Shown: positions 50,770-63,199 of the stretch, in pieces
Numbering within the stretch: position 1 is the stretch's first letter
Layout of the letters: each line of letters opens with the position of its first letter
NCBI GenBank assembly: GCA_020002185.1
Contig: CM034537.1
Coordinates: 11,958,157-12,022,156 of the forward strand
DNA length: 64,000 bases
Direction of reading: 5' to 3'
Origin: Paraescarpia echinospica
Lineage: Eukaryota; Annelida; Polychaeta; Sabellida; Siboglinidae
Notes under the pieces: generated by a model
Database searches by the model: none
Seen by the model: the letters and a program-made list of their open reading frames with translations, nothing else
What the model was told of the DNA's origin: nothing
Made by a program: the position numbers and the translations under genes

Positions 50770-50771
50770 TT

Positions 50772-50985
50772 GTGAATGAATGGAACAGATTATCTGATGA
50801 TTGTGTGGGTGCTAGTAGTGTGAATATGTTTAAAAATAAAATCGACACATACCTCAGAAGGGCTGGATATATGTAGATAAAAGGGTTGGACTCTCGATAA
50901 GCCAAAGGGCTTCCTTGTCCACCTGCCATCTAGAGTTAATTCTCTGGATGGCAATCTTGTTAAATCTTGTTAAATGTATACTGTC
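50772..50985 (+). mobile_element. LINE 3' tail fragment
   Basis: Reads VNEWNRLSDDCVGASSVNMF and KNKIDTYL to a stop at 50876. This is the typical end of CR1-like LINE polymerases (WNxLPxxVVxAxSxNxFKxxLD). A short 3' UTR follows, ending in two copies of tcttgttaaat, a LINE-like terminal repeat. It is 5'-truncated and adjoins the Z-prone repeat. Confidence 0.7.
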
Positions 50986-51675
50986 AGTTGGCTAAAGCTG
51001 GTTCAGAAGATCAATTTATTCGTAATATGAGCGTTTTGATGCATATAGCTTTGGATATTAATCAGTGATTATACAATTGTGCTTCCCAATTTCGCCATTC
51101 GTAATAAAAACAGTTATTTTAACAAAAAAAACTGGACGTTTAATTGTGAAATGGGGAAATGTTTAAATGGTCTTTTCTCGCCAGACAATGCTTGTGGTAA
51201 CTCAGCTATAGCTTAATCACGGATTTAATAAAAGCTAAGGTAACACATACTTGCACTTACAATAAAATGGGGGCGCCTGTACTCATAATGAATTGTATGA
51301 TTGTGTTATTACAATCCACTCTATTGATCGAATACATGTGACAGAATGATGGTTTGGATTTTGAAGTAAAATTTCTTTAAATAATTTTTAAAAATCTGGT
51401 TCATCTAGATAAATATATTTACACTCTTCCAAACATGTCGTCACGAAACGATATAGATGCTTGCCTAATGTGGATGTTAACTATCGGTTTCTGATTGAAA
51501 AAAGACACTTCCTTTTGAAGAAAAACATTCAATATGCAGAACAATAATTCATGGTGTGATAACTTGCCTGGATCTTCGGGTTTTAAAGTAAGGCTACAGC
51601 CTTGTGTACACCCGCCTTTATGCATCGTATTTTGATATTGAGAACGTGGCTTGTCTTGTTATTTTGTGCTTTTAT

Positions 51676-52045
51676 TAAAATTTAAACCTGTCCATCTTCA
51701 ATTCTTTGTCGAGTTTTGTTTTGAAGGAGAGGATGTTTTCAGCGTTCACTGTTTGCTGAGAAAGGTTGTTCCAGTCTAGGAAGATGCTTTGTGAAAAGGA
51801 GTGTTTCCTAATATCAAGTCTGCTTGGTGTCTTATACAATTTTTTGTTGTGGCCTCGTGTGCGGTTTGTTGTGATCATGAAGAAGTCCTCTTGATTGATG
51901 TCGTCGATGCCATTGGTAATTCTGTAGACTTGGATCAGGTCTCCTCTTCTTCTTCGGTATGCCAGACTTGGTAAGTTAAGATGTTTCAGCCTGTCTTCAT
52001 AGTTTAAGTTTCTTATTTCTGGGACTGATGAAAACAGTTCACAAG
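51676..52045 (-). mobile_element. LINE 3' tail fragment, minus strand
   Basis: The minus strand reads SSVPEIRNLNYEDRLKHLNL, PSLAYRRRRGDLIQVYRI, TNRTRGHNKKLYKTPSRLDI and FLDWNNLSQQTVNAENILSF to a stop. This is the C-terminal region of a CR1/RTE-type LINE polymerase. It is 5'-truncated and lies in the divergent intergenic region. Confidence 0.85.
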
Positions 52046-52384
52046 AAATTCAACAAATTCCAATTCACCTGTAAAGATCAAAATACAATTGTTACATGAT
52101 TCGCAAAACCTTTGTAATTCCACAACCTAGAATACAGGTACCCCAGGTAATTGCATGTACTGGGTAATAACAATAGTGGAGTCCTGTTTACCTGTTAACA
52201 CCTTCAAAGTTAGCAAGTGAGTAGCCGTATCTACGGCAAAAATTTGGAATGTCACTGCAAAAAAACCCTAATAGTACTACCCCTGTCTTCGAAAGTCATG
52301 TCTAACAGCGGAGTGCTGAAGGATGCTCTGGCTCAGCCCTCCAATATTAAACACATTCCGATGCCTATGTTTTGCATTATGTAA

Positions 52385-52555
52385 GTTTTTTAAATGACGG
52401 CGGTATTATGTAATATTTTCAACTGATCTAACACTAAGAGAGAGCATGCATATTCCAAAGAGACGGTGCGGAAAGAGAAAAAGCCCAAGTCCCAATGTTA
52501 TTATTGACTCAAGAAACAATAAGTAAATCAGAACAAGACGATCTAAGCTGGATAT
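52385..52555 (+). repeat. Dispersed repeat, partial copy of 13857-14410
   Basis: Shares aaatgacggcggtattatgt, aactgatctaacactaagag and gcatattccaaagag with the copy in PLEKHM2 intron 1. Confidence 0.75.
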
Positions 52556-52828
52556 ATATAAATTTATAAATTCGTATACAAATCTGTAAATGCATATAGA
52601 AATTCCTATAGAAATCTATAGATTGTTGAAGAATATCTACAATTTAGTTAACGAATACATATATAATAATAGTCGCGTACTGGACTCCACACTTGTTATT
52701 GTTAAATACTCCAGCTAGTTACCCGGTATTTTGTTGCAGTGGAAGTAGGTTTTAAATATCGCTTTAGTTTTGTAAATATTTGTTACAATCGATTCAGTCA
52801 TAACAACAAAAAATACTTGTATGTGCAC

Positions 52829-52837
52829 TATATAAAA
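52829..52837 (+). promoter_or_regulatory. TATA-box-like sequence for SFT2D3
   Basis: tatataaaa lies about 80 bases upstream of the chosen start codon at 52915. If used, transcription would begin near 52860, which leaves that ATG as the first in frame. Confidence 0.4.
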
Positions 52838-52914
52838 CTTTGAAAATTATTGTGACTTTCGATTATATTATTTTAGTGTTTTGCAAAAGAGATGGGTATG
52901 TACATACAGTTTAT

Positions 52915-55900
52915 ATGGCCAAGTTCAATAATACACAATCGTACAAAATGGGTGAAAACAGTGTCAACGTCAACATTAGCAATTCGCTTCACGCATATTT
53001 ATCAAAATCTTCGAACTCCACAGCCAGCAAAAATGGTGACGATAAACGCGGATATTTCTCGTGGTTTCACAAAGATGAGCCGACCGCGGACGTGTTCGAT
53101 GACACAAGTAATGGATGGTTCAGTCAAGCTCAGAAGGACCCATGTTTACCGAGTTTGGTGAGACTGATTTGATTGCCTTTCACTTGCCTTGGCTAAGACG
53201 TACTTGAAACAGAAAAGTCACCCACAAATGTCATTTAAAATCATATTACAATTGACATAATAACTAAGACCATATTTATACGAAGAACAGGTGTGCAACT
53301 CTGTCGTGATACCCATTTCAACGGATCCCAGGCCACTAAACAATTTCAAAATTAATTTGTATATTTTACTTTTAGTTATCTTAAAATTTAAGGCTTAACA
53401 GACCTAAATGATTACGGCCATCTGTCAAAATTTGTATCTAAATTTTCATATCACATTTACTAATATACACGTTCTTTCAATTATTCCACATTGTGTCTTG
53501 AATTTAACAAAATGACATGTCCTGTTCTTTTTTAAATATTGTGTTTTTGCAGTCAGAATAGCACTCCATTTTGCATCAGATCAATCTCCAACAACTACTG
53601 TGGTGACCCATGCACTGAAATAAGCAATGTCAAAAAGCTTAGTTAATGCAATTTGGAACACTAGGCCTAGAAATGTTTACATTTATGGAGAGTGATAAAT
53701 GGTCCTCAATAATACAGAGGAGCATAACTGCCACTAGTTAGTGCAAGAAAGACTATACCAGGGTACCGTTTCACTAACATTCTTAAAAGCTCTTAAGCCC
53801 GATTTTGTTATAAAGATTCTCCTAAAGAAGCTAATTTCTAAGAGTACATTAAACCATTCTATCATAAAAAGCTACGTTTTACTAACTGCGTTTTAATTTG
53901 GGTCCACTTTCACACAGAACCAGTTGTTCACAGCCAAATAAGTCTTCCAAATGTTAGCGATTAAAAGTTTATTCAATCATGATTTGTTTACACAACTTTA
54001 GCATCGTGACCCGTTGACGTATGCATAATGGTTTGCAGCTTCGTGAAGGATTTTCCTTAAGAGCTTAATATGTTAGTGAAGATATATATATATAATATAT
54101 ATAAGATAATATATAACAAAACCCAGCACTAAACAGAATCCATTGTTAAATATAAGGAGCTTTTTCTAAGTGCCACTATTTGTGTGACACATCAACAAAA
54201 ATGCTCCAGTGGCACATCGTCATGTTGAGTTATCAGCATACAAGATCACTGCTATGGAACAAAATATCAATATTAATTTAAAATGCAGAATTGGGCTTAT
54301 GAACTCACATGAATTAGAATGTTAGTGAAATGCTCGGTTACCACGTTTCCAGAAAAAAAAACTATTTTAGACAGGGCAGTGGGAAAATCTGGTATTTACC
54401 GGTAAATCTGGTATTTACCGGTAATATCTGGGAATAAGTCCATAACTGAGATTACCATTGGCTAATTCCTGTAATTAAACCTAGTCCATTTAGAAAGATA
54501 GTTAATATCCATCTAAAGCAAACGGGTTCACTAGTTACTTATTCACTAATTCAGGCGTATCCTTGTATTTGTTTAAAGCATGAAGTCAATGAGATGAATG
54601 AATAATTCATCAGTTAATAAATAAATGTCATTGTCACTCTCACAAGGGATAGTACCAAGCACCTGTACTGCTAAAGATGTATGGTGATTGAAGTCAAACA
54701 GCCTGACCAATATTGTCAGGTGCCAATTTGCAATCTGTTTAAGGAACAAAGGAAATGTTGAGCTCTGGACATTGGCAGGTTCTACTGCATCCTCTCAACA
54801 AGCATTAGTTGTGACATTGCCAGCCACACCATGCCTTGACATTTAGACTAAGGGACAATCACAGGCTAACTGGCAAAGGACCTACAAACATATGTAGCCA
54901 TTGTCTCTATGATCACAAAATCAGCTCCAACTTAATGTTTGAATTGAATTTGACAGCCAATTGAATATATATTTTAGAATGTAATGTTTGTTGTTGTTTT
55001 CATTCAAATTTTAATTATGATTGTCCAGTAATGACCAGTTTATATATATGTTTTCATTCTGGTGATGGTACAGTAGCTTTTATTGCAATAGAACTTCAAA
55101 TATAATCCTTTTAAGAGTTTTTCCCAGTTATCCCAGTTTTTACCACTATTTTACCACTGACGGGTTTTACCGGTATGGTGAAATGGTCCACAGGTTTCAT
55201 GTTGGATGTGTTTTGTGTCTTCAGAGCAAGAAGCAAAGAATACTGGGATTTGTTATGTGTCTACTCATGGGAACATTCTGTTTTTCATTGGTATGTATTC
55301 ATGAAATATTTGGTAACAGTTCTCTCAATTTAAAGGGCGGCTAAAACATTGGTAATTGAAGTCGGTGCATGTTTCAGTTAAAATAGGAGCTTGGAAATCA
55401 TGATTAACTACATGGTTTAACCTTGCATGCACAGACCAAGTTTGTATCATGTTTATATAATGATATACATAAATTGTATATACACTGTACATGTATTATG
55501 CTATACATAATACCGACACTGACAGATGCATGCACCCACGTACCTATATACACACATACACATGCTCGAATGCATGCGTGAACACATGAATGCATGCATG
55601 AACACATGAATGCATGTAAATCGGTGGTGACTACTCAAATACAGCTTTAACTTATTTAGAATCATTTTACTTGACAAGTCATTCAGGACTCATTTCTACA
55701 GACTGTTGTTACTAGTTTTAATGTCAGTCTCCACAGTTGAGTGATTACAGGACAATGCAATGTTTGAATGTGACAAGCCTCCTTGACTGGTGTCTGTTTC
55801 CAGGCAAGCTTGTATCTGCCATTCCTCATCCTCAAGGCACGCAAGTTTGTCATGTTGTACAGCATGGGGAGTCTCTTCATCATCTTCAGGTTGGTAGTTG

Positions 55901-58900
55901 TTTAATCTTGCATGCGTATTGTTGTACAATTTATTGTTCCCAACTCTGGGTAAATTTTAACAGGGGCACATAGTTAAAACTGAAAGTTGCCTACAATATG
56001 TATAGATGGATTCTAGGATACCACCAATGGGACAGTGCGAGTAGCATCTTTGTCAATAATGCTATAGATATATTTGATGCCCTGTTGCCTAAGAATGTTT
56101 ACGGTTTTACAAAATAAATTCTCAACATTAACAATGACCTGATAAAATGTATGTACAACTGTACATATATTGCTAATGGGCCAGTGTGGTCTAGCTGGGC
56201 CAAATCTCTGTATAGTGTGAAACGGTAATTTTATATCATGTTTTACATATTTATTTACCGTGGTAATTATTCTTTATAATTTTCAAAACTTATTTATTAA
56301 CTTTATTTAACTTATTACCTTATATTATTTAATTTTTATTTATTTATGTGTCTAGCTTATCTACTTTTTAAAAAGTTATGTATTTTTATTTATATGTACC
56401 AATTGTATGTTTTTTTTTACCTGAAATAAATGTATTCGTATCCACAGACAGTCATGCCACAGTTTCTTGGTTGAAATGTATATTTTGACTACGTGAAATT
56501 CTACATAAATCTGTATTACTTTTTTCATTGTTGTGTCTTGTCAAAGATATGTTCTCTTCAAATGCTATAAGTTTATCATTAAAATTTATGTTTGTGTGAC
56601 GAATACAAGTATATGATTTTTACATTTTAAAATAAAAACTATTAAACCAGGACACAGCTGTAATTTTATAACAATCTGTAAATATTATACAGGAAATCCA
56701 TGACGTGGCATTTCTGGGTAATATTTTTTTTTATTTTACAGTCAGTTTACCTTTTTCTATGGTGTTTTGACTGCTATCAGCAATATTCATCAGACGGCTA
56801 CTGCTAGATGGCAATTCCACGGAAAGTGAGCCTGAGAGGTGACTTGCTATAATTGCACTAGGATAGAAAAATCTTGACCCATTTACTACATCTACATCGC
56901 CTTTTTATGAAACAAGTTAAAAAATGTGATTTTATTAATTTGTAATAAATAATAATTTTGCATACAGGTATGCATTTTGTTGTGTAATTTATTATAATAC
57001 CCATTTTCAAAATTCAAATAACACCACATTTTTATTTTTTTTAAAGAAGTTAATTAGGTGTACTCAGATGCCACTAGGTTACAATGAAATTAAATTTAAC
57101 CCACAATAATATTTTTGTTAAAAGTTATGTATAATTAAACAATTCAACTGTACATGTCACACATGTAACATCATTTTCAAAAAACAATATTTTTCCAAAA
57201 ATAATTTTTTGTTTTTTATAAACTCTAATTGGTCTATAAATCAACACATGAATACTTCTGTAATACAAAAAATATAAAAGACATGACCAAATATTTAACT
57301 TCATAAAGTTTGAAATATATATGTGTGTTACACACGTAATGCTACATTACATTTGGGAATCTAATACCTACGTATATCATGACACAATATATTTTTACAA
57401 ACTTTTAATAACTATAACTGAATTGCTAATGTGTTATAATGGGGCAACACTACATCAGGTCAATTATAGTTGACAGTACTTGACACCCATTGGGAAATAT
57501 ACCCTCAATTCCCACTTTCTAATGTCTGATTTGCTTGAATTCATCCTAAAATAAGTCACCATTCCTCTCGTCACATAAATATATCACGTAATTTATTGTT
57601 TTATCATAATAAGCTTACCTAATTATGTTGTGCTAAATTATAGTATGCATTAAGCATATCATATTGTTATGTAAACTCAGTAAACAGTGCATTACTAGGT
57701 AAATTTAAGCAAATTACTAAGTCATTTACACAAGCGTCACACACGTATAAAAGTATGTAACACTCACTTACACATGTAATGTCACATTTATATTTTTATG
57801 CAAATTACCGTCATATATACATACACATAGTTTTTCTATACATATATGCCTGTTTAGGATAATACCACTTACTAACATATTTCTAAAACTTCACAGATTT
57901 TGGACAATAACTGATATGCCCATCTGAAGTTAGAGTTTTGAGCGTCACGCACTTAACACTGGATTTGACATATTTTATAAGATCCACATAATTGATTAAT
58001 TTATTACAATCAAGTAACTGTACTGTCTTTTGTTATCATAGCATGCATCAGAAATCTCATATTGTTATGTAAACTGTCAATTACTAGGTCAATTTAAGCA
58101 AATTACTAGGTCAAATTCACAAGCATCACACACGTAACAAAACATGTTACACACATGACGCCACATTTATATTTTAAAAATATTAACCAATCACAGTGTT
58201 CTACAGGTACATTGTATACCTATACATATATACTTATTCATGATAAAGAAACTTAGTAAACTATTAGCTACAGAAGTTCAAAGATTAAAAATGTCTGAAT
58301 ATCACACATGTAACGGTGGAACTGCCCTTATTGAGTAGTGCTTCTGCACAGAGATGGCACTTGCTTGTGTATTGCGACCTACTTATACAGGACAACTAAT
58401 TGTCCATGGACATGATTAGTTAGATCTGTTGGACACTGTTTTGATCAAACAATGCATTTCAATTTAGTGTTTACAAGCAGTAAGATTAAACGTCTATATA
58501 ATTAATACTATCCTTTGCATTTCAGTTTCTCTTTGCTGTGGGGTCCATCGTACCATATAAAGCATCTGTTCTCAGGCGAGAGAATAATGTTCACAACTGC
58601 CTACTTTGGCACAATGTTTGCCACACTGTACTTTGCACTCTGGGTATGTATTTCTTGAGTGTAATGGTGAGAATATTCCAGTTGGTCTGGTTATTAAATC
58701 ATTTTTTGCCCTTTTAACTTTTTGATAAATTGTACCAATGAACCCATCAGTAGTCATCCTAAAAGTTACCCAACATTGATTTGCATCTACAGTAAACCCT
58801 GAATATAGGAGTTTCAACCTGCCATCTATTTTGTTTATCCAACTTCCCATCCCATATCCCTCCTGCTTTGGGGCCAACCTTCCATCTCCCTCCTGTTATG

Positions 58901-60345
58901 GGGCAGCCTCCCATCTCCCATTTCTTTTGGAGCCAAGTTCCCATTTTCCACCTGTTTTTTGGGGGGCAGTTTCCGACTTACTATCTCAGTGTTAAGTGTT
59001 GTGTGACCTAGCAATAGCATGTTTCCTTTTTAGTAGTTATCTCAAATTTAGTACTTATCTTTATTAGCAAGACATTGGTGTCTAACAAAAGACATATTGG
59101 TTTCTCAGTTTCTCTCAAATTGTTGATTTGTTTGGCATTGAAAGTGTGCTTTTCTACACCCAAAATGTTGAAAGACCTCCCTGTTACTTTGAAATCAGTT
59201 GAAACTCTGGCTACAATTTGTAAGAAAATTATTATTTGTTAAAAATTGCATTCATAACTTATTTAAATCATCAGCATTCCTTGCTCTAATGATAATTTGT
59301 GCAAGTTCCCGTTCATGATCAATACTTCTCTAATGATTATGATTCTTGTTTGTTGTGCCACTGATTTCAGGTTGTTGAGGATATAGGCACTACAGAAGAT
59401 TATTAATTAAATTATTAATGTTTTTCTAGGTAAAAAGTACGATACTGACGGTAGTCTTTGCTGTGTGTCAAATCCTTGCATTAATTTGGTGAGTGATTAG
59501 ATTGTTATGGTTTTATTCTATGATGAACGTCGTTATAGAAATATTGTCCCCTGTGGTATGTCGGCGGCTTCTGTAAGGTTACATTTTAATTCTTCTCACA
59601 GTGAACAAAGTCATATGTTGTTGATAAGTGGTTGTTTGGCTGTATTTTCAAACAATTTTTGACAACTGTTCAATCTCTTTTATAAAAATGTGCCAACTGT
59701 GTAGATTATCGATTATCATTATTGAAATGTTGCTCTTTGCCTTAAGAATAATTTAACGAAAAATAATGAAAATATATGTCACTTCTCCTCTGTCTCTCCA
59801 TCTCAGTTCTCTTTAAAATTACATCTCCCCCCTCCCCTCAATATCTGTCCAACATGTATGAATTATGTATAGATTACAGTCAACTTTTTTCTATTTCTTA
59901 CAAAACAGGTTATGTCAGTATAGTCTCGCTTTGTATCATTGAAACTAATTTACAAACACTGATTTTTATAGGTTGTCCCATTGTAAGCAGAGGAGAGTTT
60001 CCTAATGATCACCTCAGTTGCATATTAATATACTGTCAGTGTCATACTGACGATTAGTACAACTATAAATTCCTTGTGCCACTGCATCCAAATAAACGTA
60101 ATTATTGTAACTATTTATTATTACTAGAAATGCCTTTTGCCATTGTATCTAAATAAACATAATCATAATATTTGATTAGACAAGACAGTGCTTGGTCAAC
60201 AATGCCTACACATGACATGAGCATCCCTTTGTCTCGCTGTAGGTACATCGTCAGCTACATCCCTGGAGGACAAACAGGCATACGTTTCTTCAGCAAGGTC
60301 TTCTATGCCACTGCCTCCAAGACAGCGTCGTCCTTGCCGGTATAG
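52915..60345 (+). CDS. SFT2D3: SFT2 domain-containing protein 3-like Golgi membrane protein
   Basis: Six exons: 52915-53157, 55225-55290, 55804-55889, 58526-58643, 59430-59488 and 60243-60345. They total 675 bases, 224 codons plus a stop, against 215 for the human protein. Yeast Sft2 and its relatives act in endosome-to-Golgi or intra-Golgi vesicle fusion. The N-terminal 80 residues are polar and end WFSQAQKDPCLPSL. Four hydrophobic segments follow: GFVMCLLMGTFCFSL; ASLYLPFLIL with KARKFVMLYSMGSLFIIF; SLLWGPSYHIKHLFS and TTAYFGTMFATLYFALW; and TILTVVFAVCQILALIW. The tail is YIVSYIPGGQTG and ends SLPV, as in human SFT2D3 (VLPV). All introns are GT-AG with matching phase. The start could instead be Met at 52948, which has the better AAAATGG context. 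Confidence 0.92.
53158..55224. other. SFT2D3 intron 1, with a MITE and no gene
   Basis: Contains the inverted-repeat element at about 53768-54082 and paired ggtatttaccggtaa motifs near 54390-54425 with a related ttttaccggtatgg at 55162. Otherwise AT-rich non-coding sequence. Confidence 0.6.
53768..54082. mobile_element. Inverted-repeat MITE, about 315 bp
   Basis: The left end tttcactaacattcttaaaa gctcttaag faces the right end cttaagagcttaatatgtta gtgaa. A further inverted copy of the end (gaatgttagtgaaatgctcg) at 54326 might be the true right end of a larger element. Confidence 0.65.
55890..58525. other. SFT2D3 intron 3, AT-rich, with tandem repeats
   Basis: No gene. It includes repeated cacacacgtaa / cacacatgtaac motifs at about 57160, 57330, 57735, 57770, 58125 and 58305, and the duplicated segment described separately. 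Confidence 0.6.
57560..58320. repeat. Diverged tandem duplication of about 380 bp in SFT2D3 intron 3
   Basis: Both halves contain, in order, tcatattgttatgtaaact, gcaaattacta(a/g)gtca, cacaagc(g/a)tcacacacgta, (g/c)tcacatttatatttt-type sequence and a TATACATA stretch. Spacing between corresponding motifs is about 390-400 bases. Divergence is considerable. Confidence 0.7.
58800..58980. repeat. Imperfect 35-40 bp repeat, about four copies
   Basis: The recurring pattern ccatctccctcctgttttggggccaa with variants (ccaacttcccatccc, gcagcctcccatctccc) lies in SFT2D3 intron 4. Boundaries are approximate. Confidence 0.75.
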
Positions 60346-61157
60346 TCAACCGGCATGGGATGATAGCCATGTCATCAAAGGTCTAGGCGACATTATCTTC
60401 ATTTGCACAATTTCTTGATTTATTATAATGATAAATCATTTTGTTTTATGAGGGATCTACAAATTATGTATGCTAAAATCATGGGAAACGACCTCACCTG
60501 TATTCAAGGTTTGTATGCCTATGGTGAACACATATCTCATCCCCCTTGTGCATGTCATTTGCAGATGTCCCCCTAACAGGTTCTTGAAATTTGATTAAAT
60601 ATTCACATTAAATTCTTGATTTTTTTGATAATTCTAATATTAAGAAATTTGATGGAAATAATTTTTTTCAGATGAGCCAGTATAATGAGAACACATTCCA
60701 TGTCAGTTAATGGTGATTACGCTTTGTAAATTCACAAAAATGAGATGTAAATATTTGCAGGCGGTGACAGTATTAACTATGCTAGTTTGAAATGCACAGA
60801 TGCAGTGTATTTCAAGTAGGTTAACAAACCAGTTTTCACTGGCAAAACACTATGTAAGGTGTGGCACAAATCAAGAAATGGTTAGCTCTGATGTGTTTCA
60901 TGGTGAAAAACTGCAAACTTGGGCAAGGTCTTGTTTTCAAAGCAAGTAAAACATATTGGCATAATTAAAATTCCTTCTTCCAGTTTTCTCTATGTGCAAA
61001 TTATTAATCAAAATGGACTAACAAGTAAGGTTGGTAGCATGTTTTTTATCATAATGAAATAAGTAACACATTTTGTGTGTTTGTGAACCGTCATGTCGTT
61101 CATTGGTTGTAAAATAATTGTTCACTTAGTTTCAAATCAAATGTTGCTTGGAATGTA

Positions 61158-61163
61158 AATAAA
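61158..61163 (+). terminator. Polyadenylation signal AATAAA
   Basis: AATAAA in gaatgtaaataaagtcttac, followed at a short distance by cattcaaaag. A candidate proximal signal for SFT2D3. Confidence 0.45.
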
Positions 61164-61408
61164 GTCTTACATTCAAAAGACATGTACGGGAATTAGTGTT
61201 ATGTTTGAGGAGACTATATCTTTGTGGTATGGAAGGATGTGAGGAAAGGGTACTAAATTAGAGGTTGTGTGATATATATATTATAATACTGAATGATTCA
61301 CAATGTAAATAATGTGTATAATTTGGTTCAGTGTTGTATATAAGAAATATGTGCATTTGTGGACATGTTACAAACATGAACTGTCACAGTGTGGATGTAT
61401 ATTTTGTT

Positions 61409-61418
61409 AATAAATAAA
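61409..61418 (+). terminator. Polyadenylation signal, distal
   Basis: aataaataaa in tgttaataaataaaatgtg, followed by a GT-rich stretch (gtgaactgtgagttttgta). A candidate distal signal for SFT2D3. Confidence 0.5.
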
Positions 61419-61545
61419 ATGTGAACTGTGAGTTTTGTATCCTTCTATAGACGAGTTTCCTGATGACGTGCGTATAAATTAAATCCACATTGTGCGCGCA
61501 TACTGGCGGCAGAAACAAGGCAGTTGCATGTGCGTTTGAGTCATC

Positions 61546-63190
61546 ATGCCATCTTCGTGTTATGCTGTCGGGTATGAGAATGGCTCAAACATGCATCCAC
61601 ACTTAGAATTTTACAGAATACCCAAAGCCTTTTCATAAAACAGACGTCAATTATGGCAAGGCCAGACACGGCAGGTAGATAGGATTATTTTTTAATTTGT
61701 GCAAACAGTTTAATTTTGTCTGCCCAATGCATCAAATTGGTCTTACTGAGTAAAATATATATTGAACTTTTTTTAGCCAGACCCCCCGTTTCCATGGTAA
61801 AAAACAAAATGGCCGCAATTTTTAGCAAATATTGGCAAATTTGGAAACACTGCCATTTTTATTGAATCCATATATAGTTATAATTCTTGCAAATCCATGT
61901 TCTCTATAGATTCTATTGTGAAATTATCAGAGCATTTTTTGAAATGTGTTTTTATTTGTTAAATAATTTTTTGGTAAAATACAAAAAAAATCTATTTTTT
62001 TGGCAACAAATATGGCTATATCTTTCAAACTATTCCAGATTTTAAAAAAGCGTCTGATCATTGCACACAGTAGAATGTGCTGAATGCAACACTGAAAACA
62101 TTATTTAGATAGCATAATTATTCCAAGAGATATCCCGTTTTCAAATGCAGAAATTTGAAGAAAAATGTTTTTGAGAAAATGGCTGTCAAAGATTGCATAA
62201 TGGATTTCATTACATGATATCGACATGCTTGATCCATGATTAAAACTCACTTAGAGGTACGTAATTGTCATAGAAGTGAACTTTATTGATAGTATGCATA
62301 GAAAGGTATACTAATCTGATAGAAAACCATTTTCAGTATTTTTTGTCAAAAAACACCATTTCACCTGGGGTGTTTGGCCATGCCACACGGAGAACCAATT
62401 TTACCAACAAACTTATCAGCAATGCAAGGTTGTGCATTGCACATTTTGTGTCAGGTAAGGGAGATGTCGTTATTTATTGGGGGGGTGTGAGGTGGGCGGG
62501 ACTAATTAGGGGATAATGTACTCATTTAAATTCCACCCCACCCCAGAACTACTGTGGACTGGAATGTGACCACAGTTTGTCCATTAACATTGGTAACACA
62601 TTACTATGAATACGTTATTGTAATATTATTGATAAAACATTTTTTTGAAAATTGCATGACCCAAAAAATTCTGCGCATGATTGAAAACTGACTCCATCCT
62701 TTATTCCTCCTTCCCACTCCCACCCTTAATAAATTATAGGTCGGACAGTTTGTTTGGCCTACATTTACACTGACCACTGTCACGGCAAACTTGCTTGTGT
62801 ATAACTTGATTATTTCATATTTAAAATAATGTTATTTAATGTCGGACATTGGTGTATAGTTAAATATGTGTACAATCTTGATAATTTCACTTGTTTTCTT
62901 AAATACCATAATATTGTGTGTTAGTTTTTTGCATTGTTTCTGATTAATTTCACTATTTTTCAGGGAAAAGCTCAATGGATTCAAACAGCCCCGACTTTGT
63001 GCCATCTGTATTTGCATATAAAGAGTAGAGCTGATGATGTCCATAAGGTAGAAAGACATGAATGTGCACAAAAACGTTTAAAACTGACAGAAATGGGCAT
63101 CCCCACTGACCAGCCTGTAGGACCATCAGAACCGGTGAAAGAAGCAGCCGAGGCCCTGATAGAATTAAGGCCAGATGCAGGTCCACCTGA
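61546..63190 (+). pseudogene. THAP-domain protein, split by a MITE and broken
   Basis: The first part starts MPSSCYAVGYENG, then HPHLEFYRIPKAFS and a stop, then NRRQLW (61546-61656). After the 720-bp MITE the reading resumes ATRRTNFTNKLISNARLCIA HFVSG to about 62455, then GT. A second exon at 62964 gives GKSSMDSNSPDFVPSVFAYK. Together these are the C2CH THAP zinc finger (CxxxxC, LEFYRIP, W, LCxxHF) and the typical VSGKxSxxxxSPDxVPSVF continuation. The second zinc cysteine reads Tyr, a TAA interrupts, and a one-base shift follows FAYK before RADDVHKVERHECAQKRLKL. It is therefore a dead copy of a THAP gene, either host or transposon-derived. Confidence 0.8.
61660..62379. mobile_element. 720-bp MITE with GGCCAGACAC end, longer copy of 5514-6060
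   Basis: Starts ggccagacacggcaggtaga and ends ggggtgtttggcc. It is nearly identical to the 547-bp copy over most of its length, plus about 170 extra bases near 61785-61970. Its flanks (ggcaa and atgcc) do not show TTAA. It sits inside the THAP coding region. Confidence 0.85.
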
Positions 63191-63199
63191 CAGTCCAAA

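Larger units (their letters stand above)
60346..61435 (+). other. SFT2D3: SFT2D3 3' untranslated region (likely)
   Basis: Downstream of the SFT2D3 stop, with no other open frame of note. It contains AATAAA at 61158-61163 and overlapping AATAAA copies at 61409-61418, either of which could end the mRNA. Confidence 0.55.

Noticed and set aside
52840..52914. Upstream extension of the SFT2D3 first exon
   Set aside because: The open frame begins with a TTG, not ATG, and lies right next to the TATA-like box; the first in-frame ATG is at 52915.
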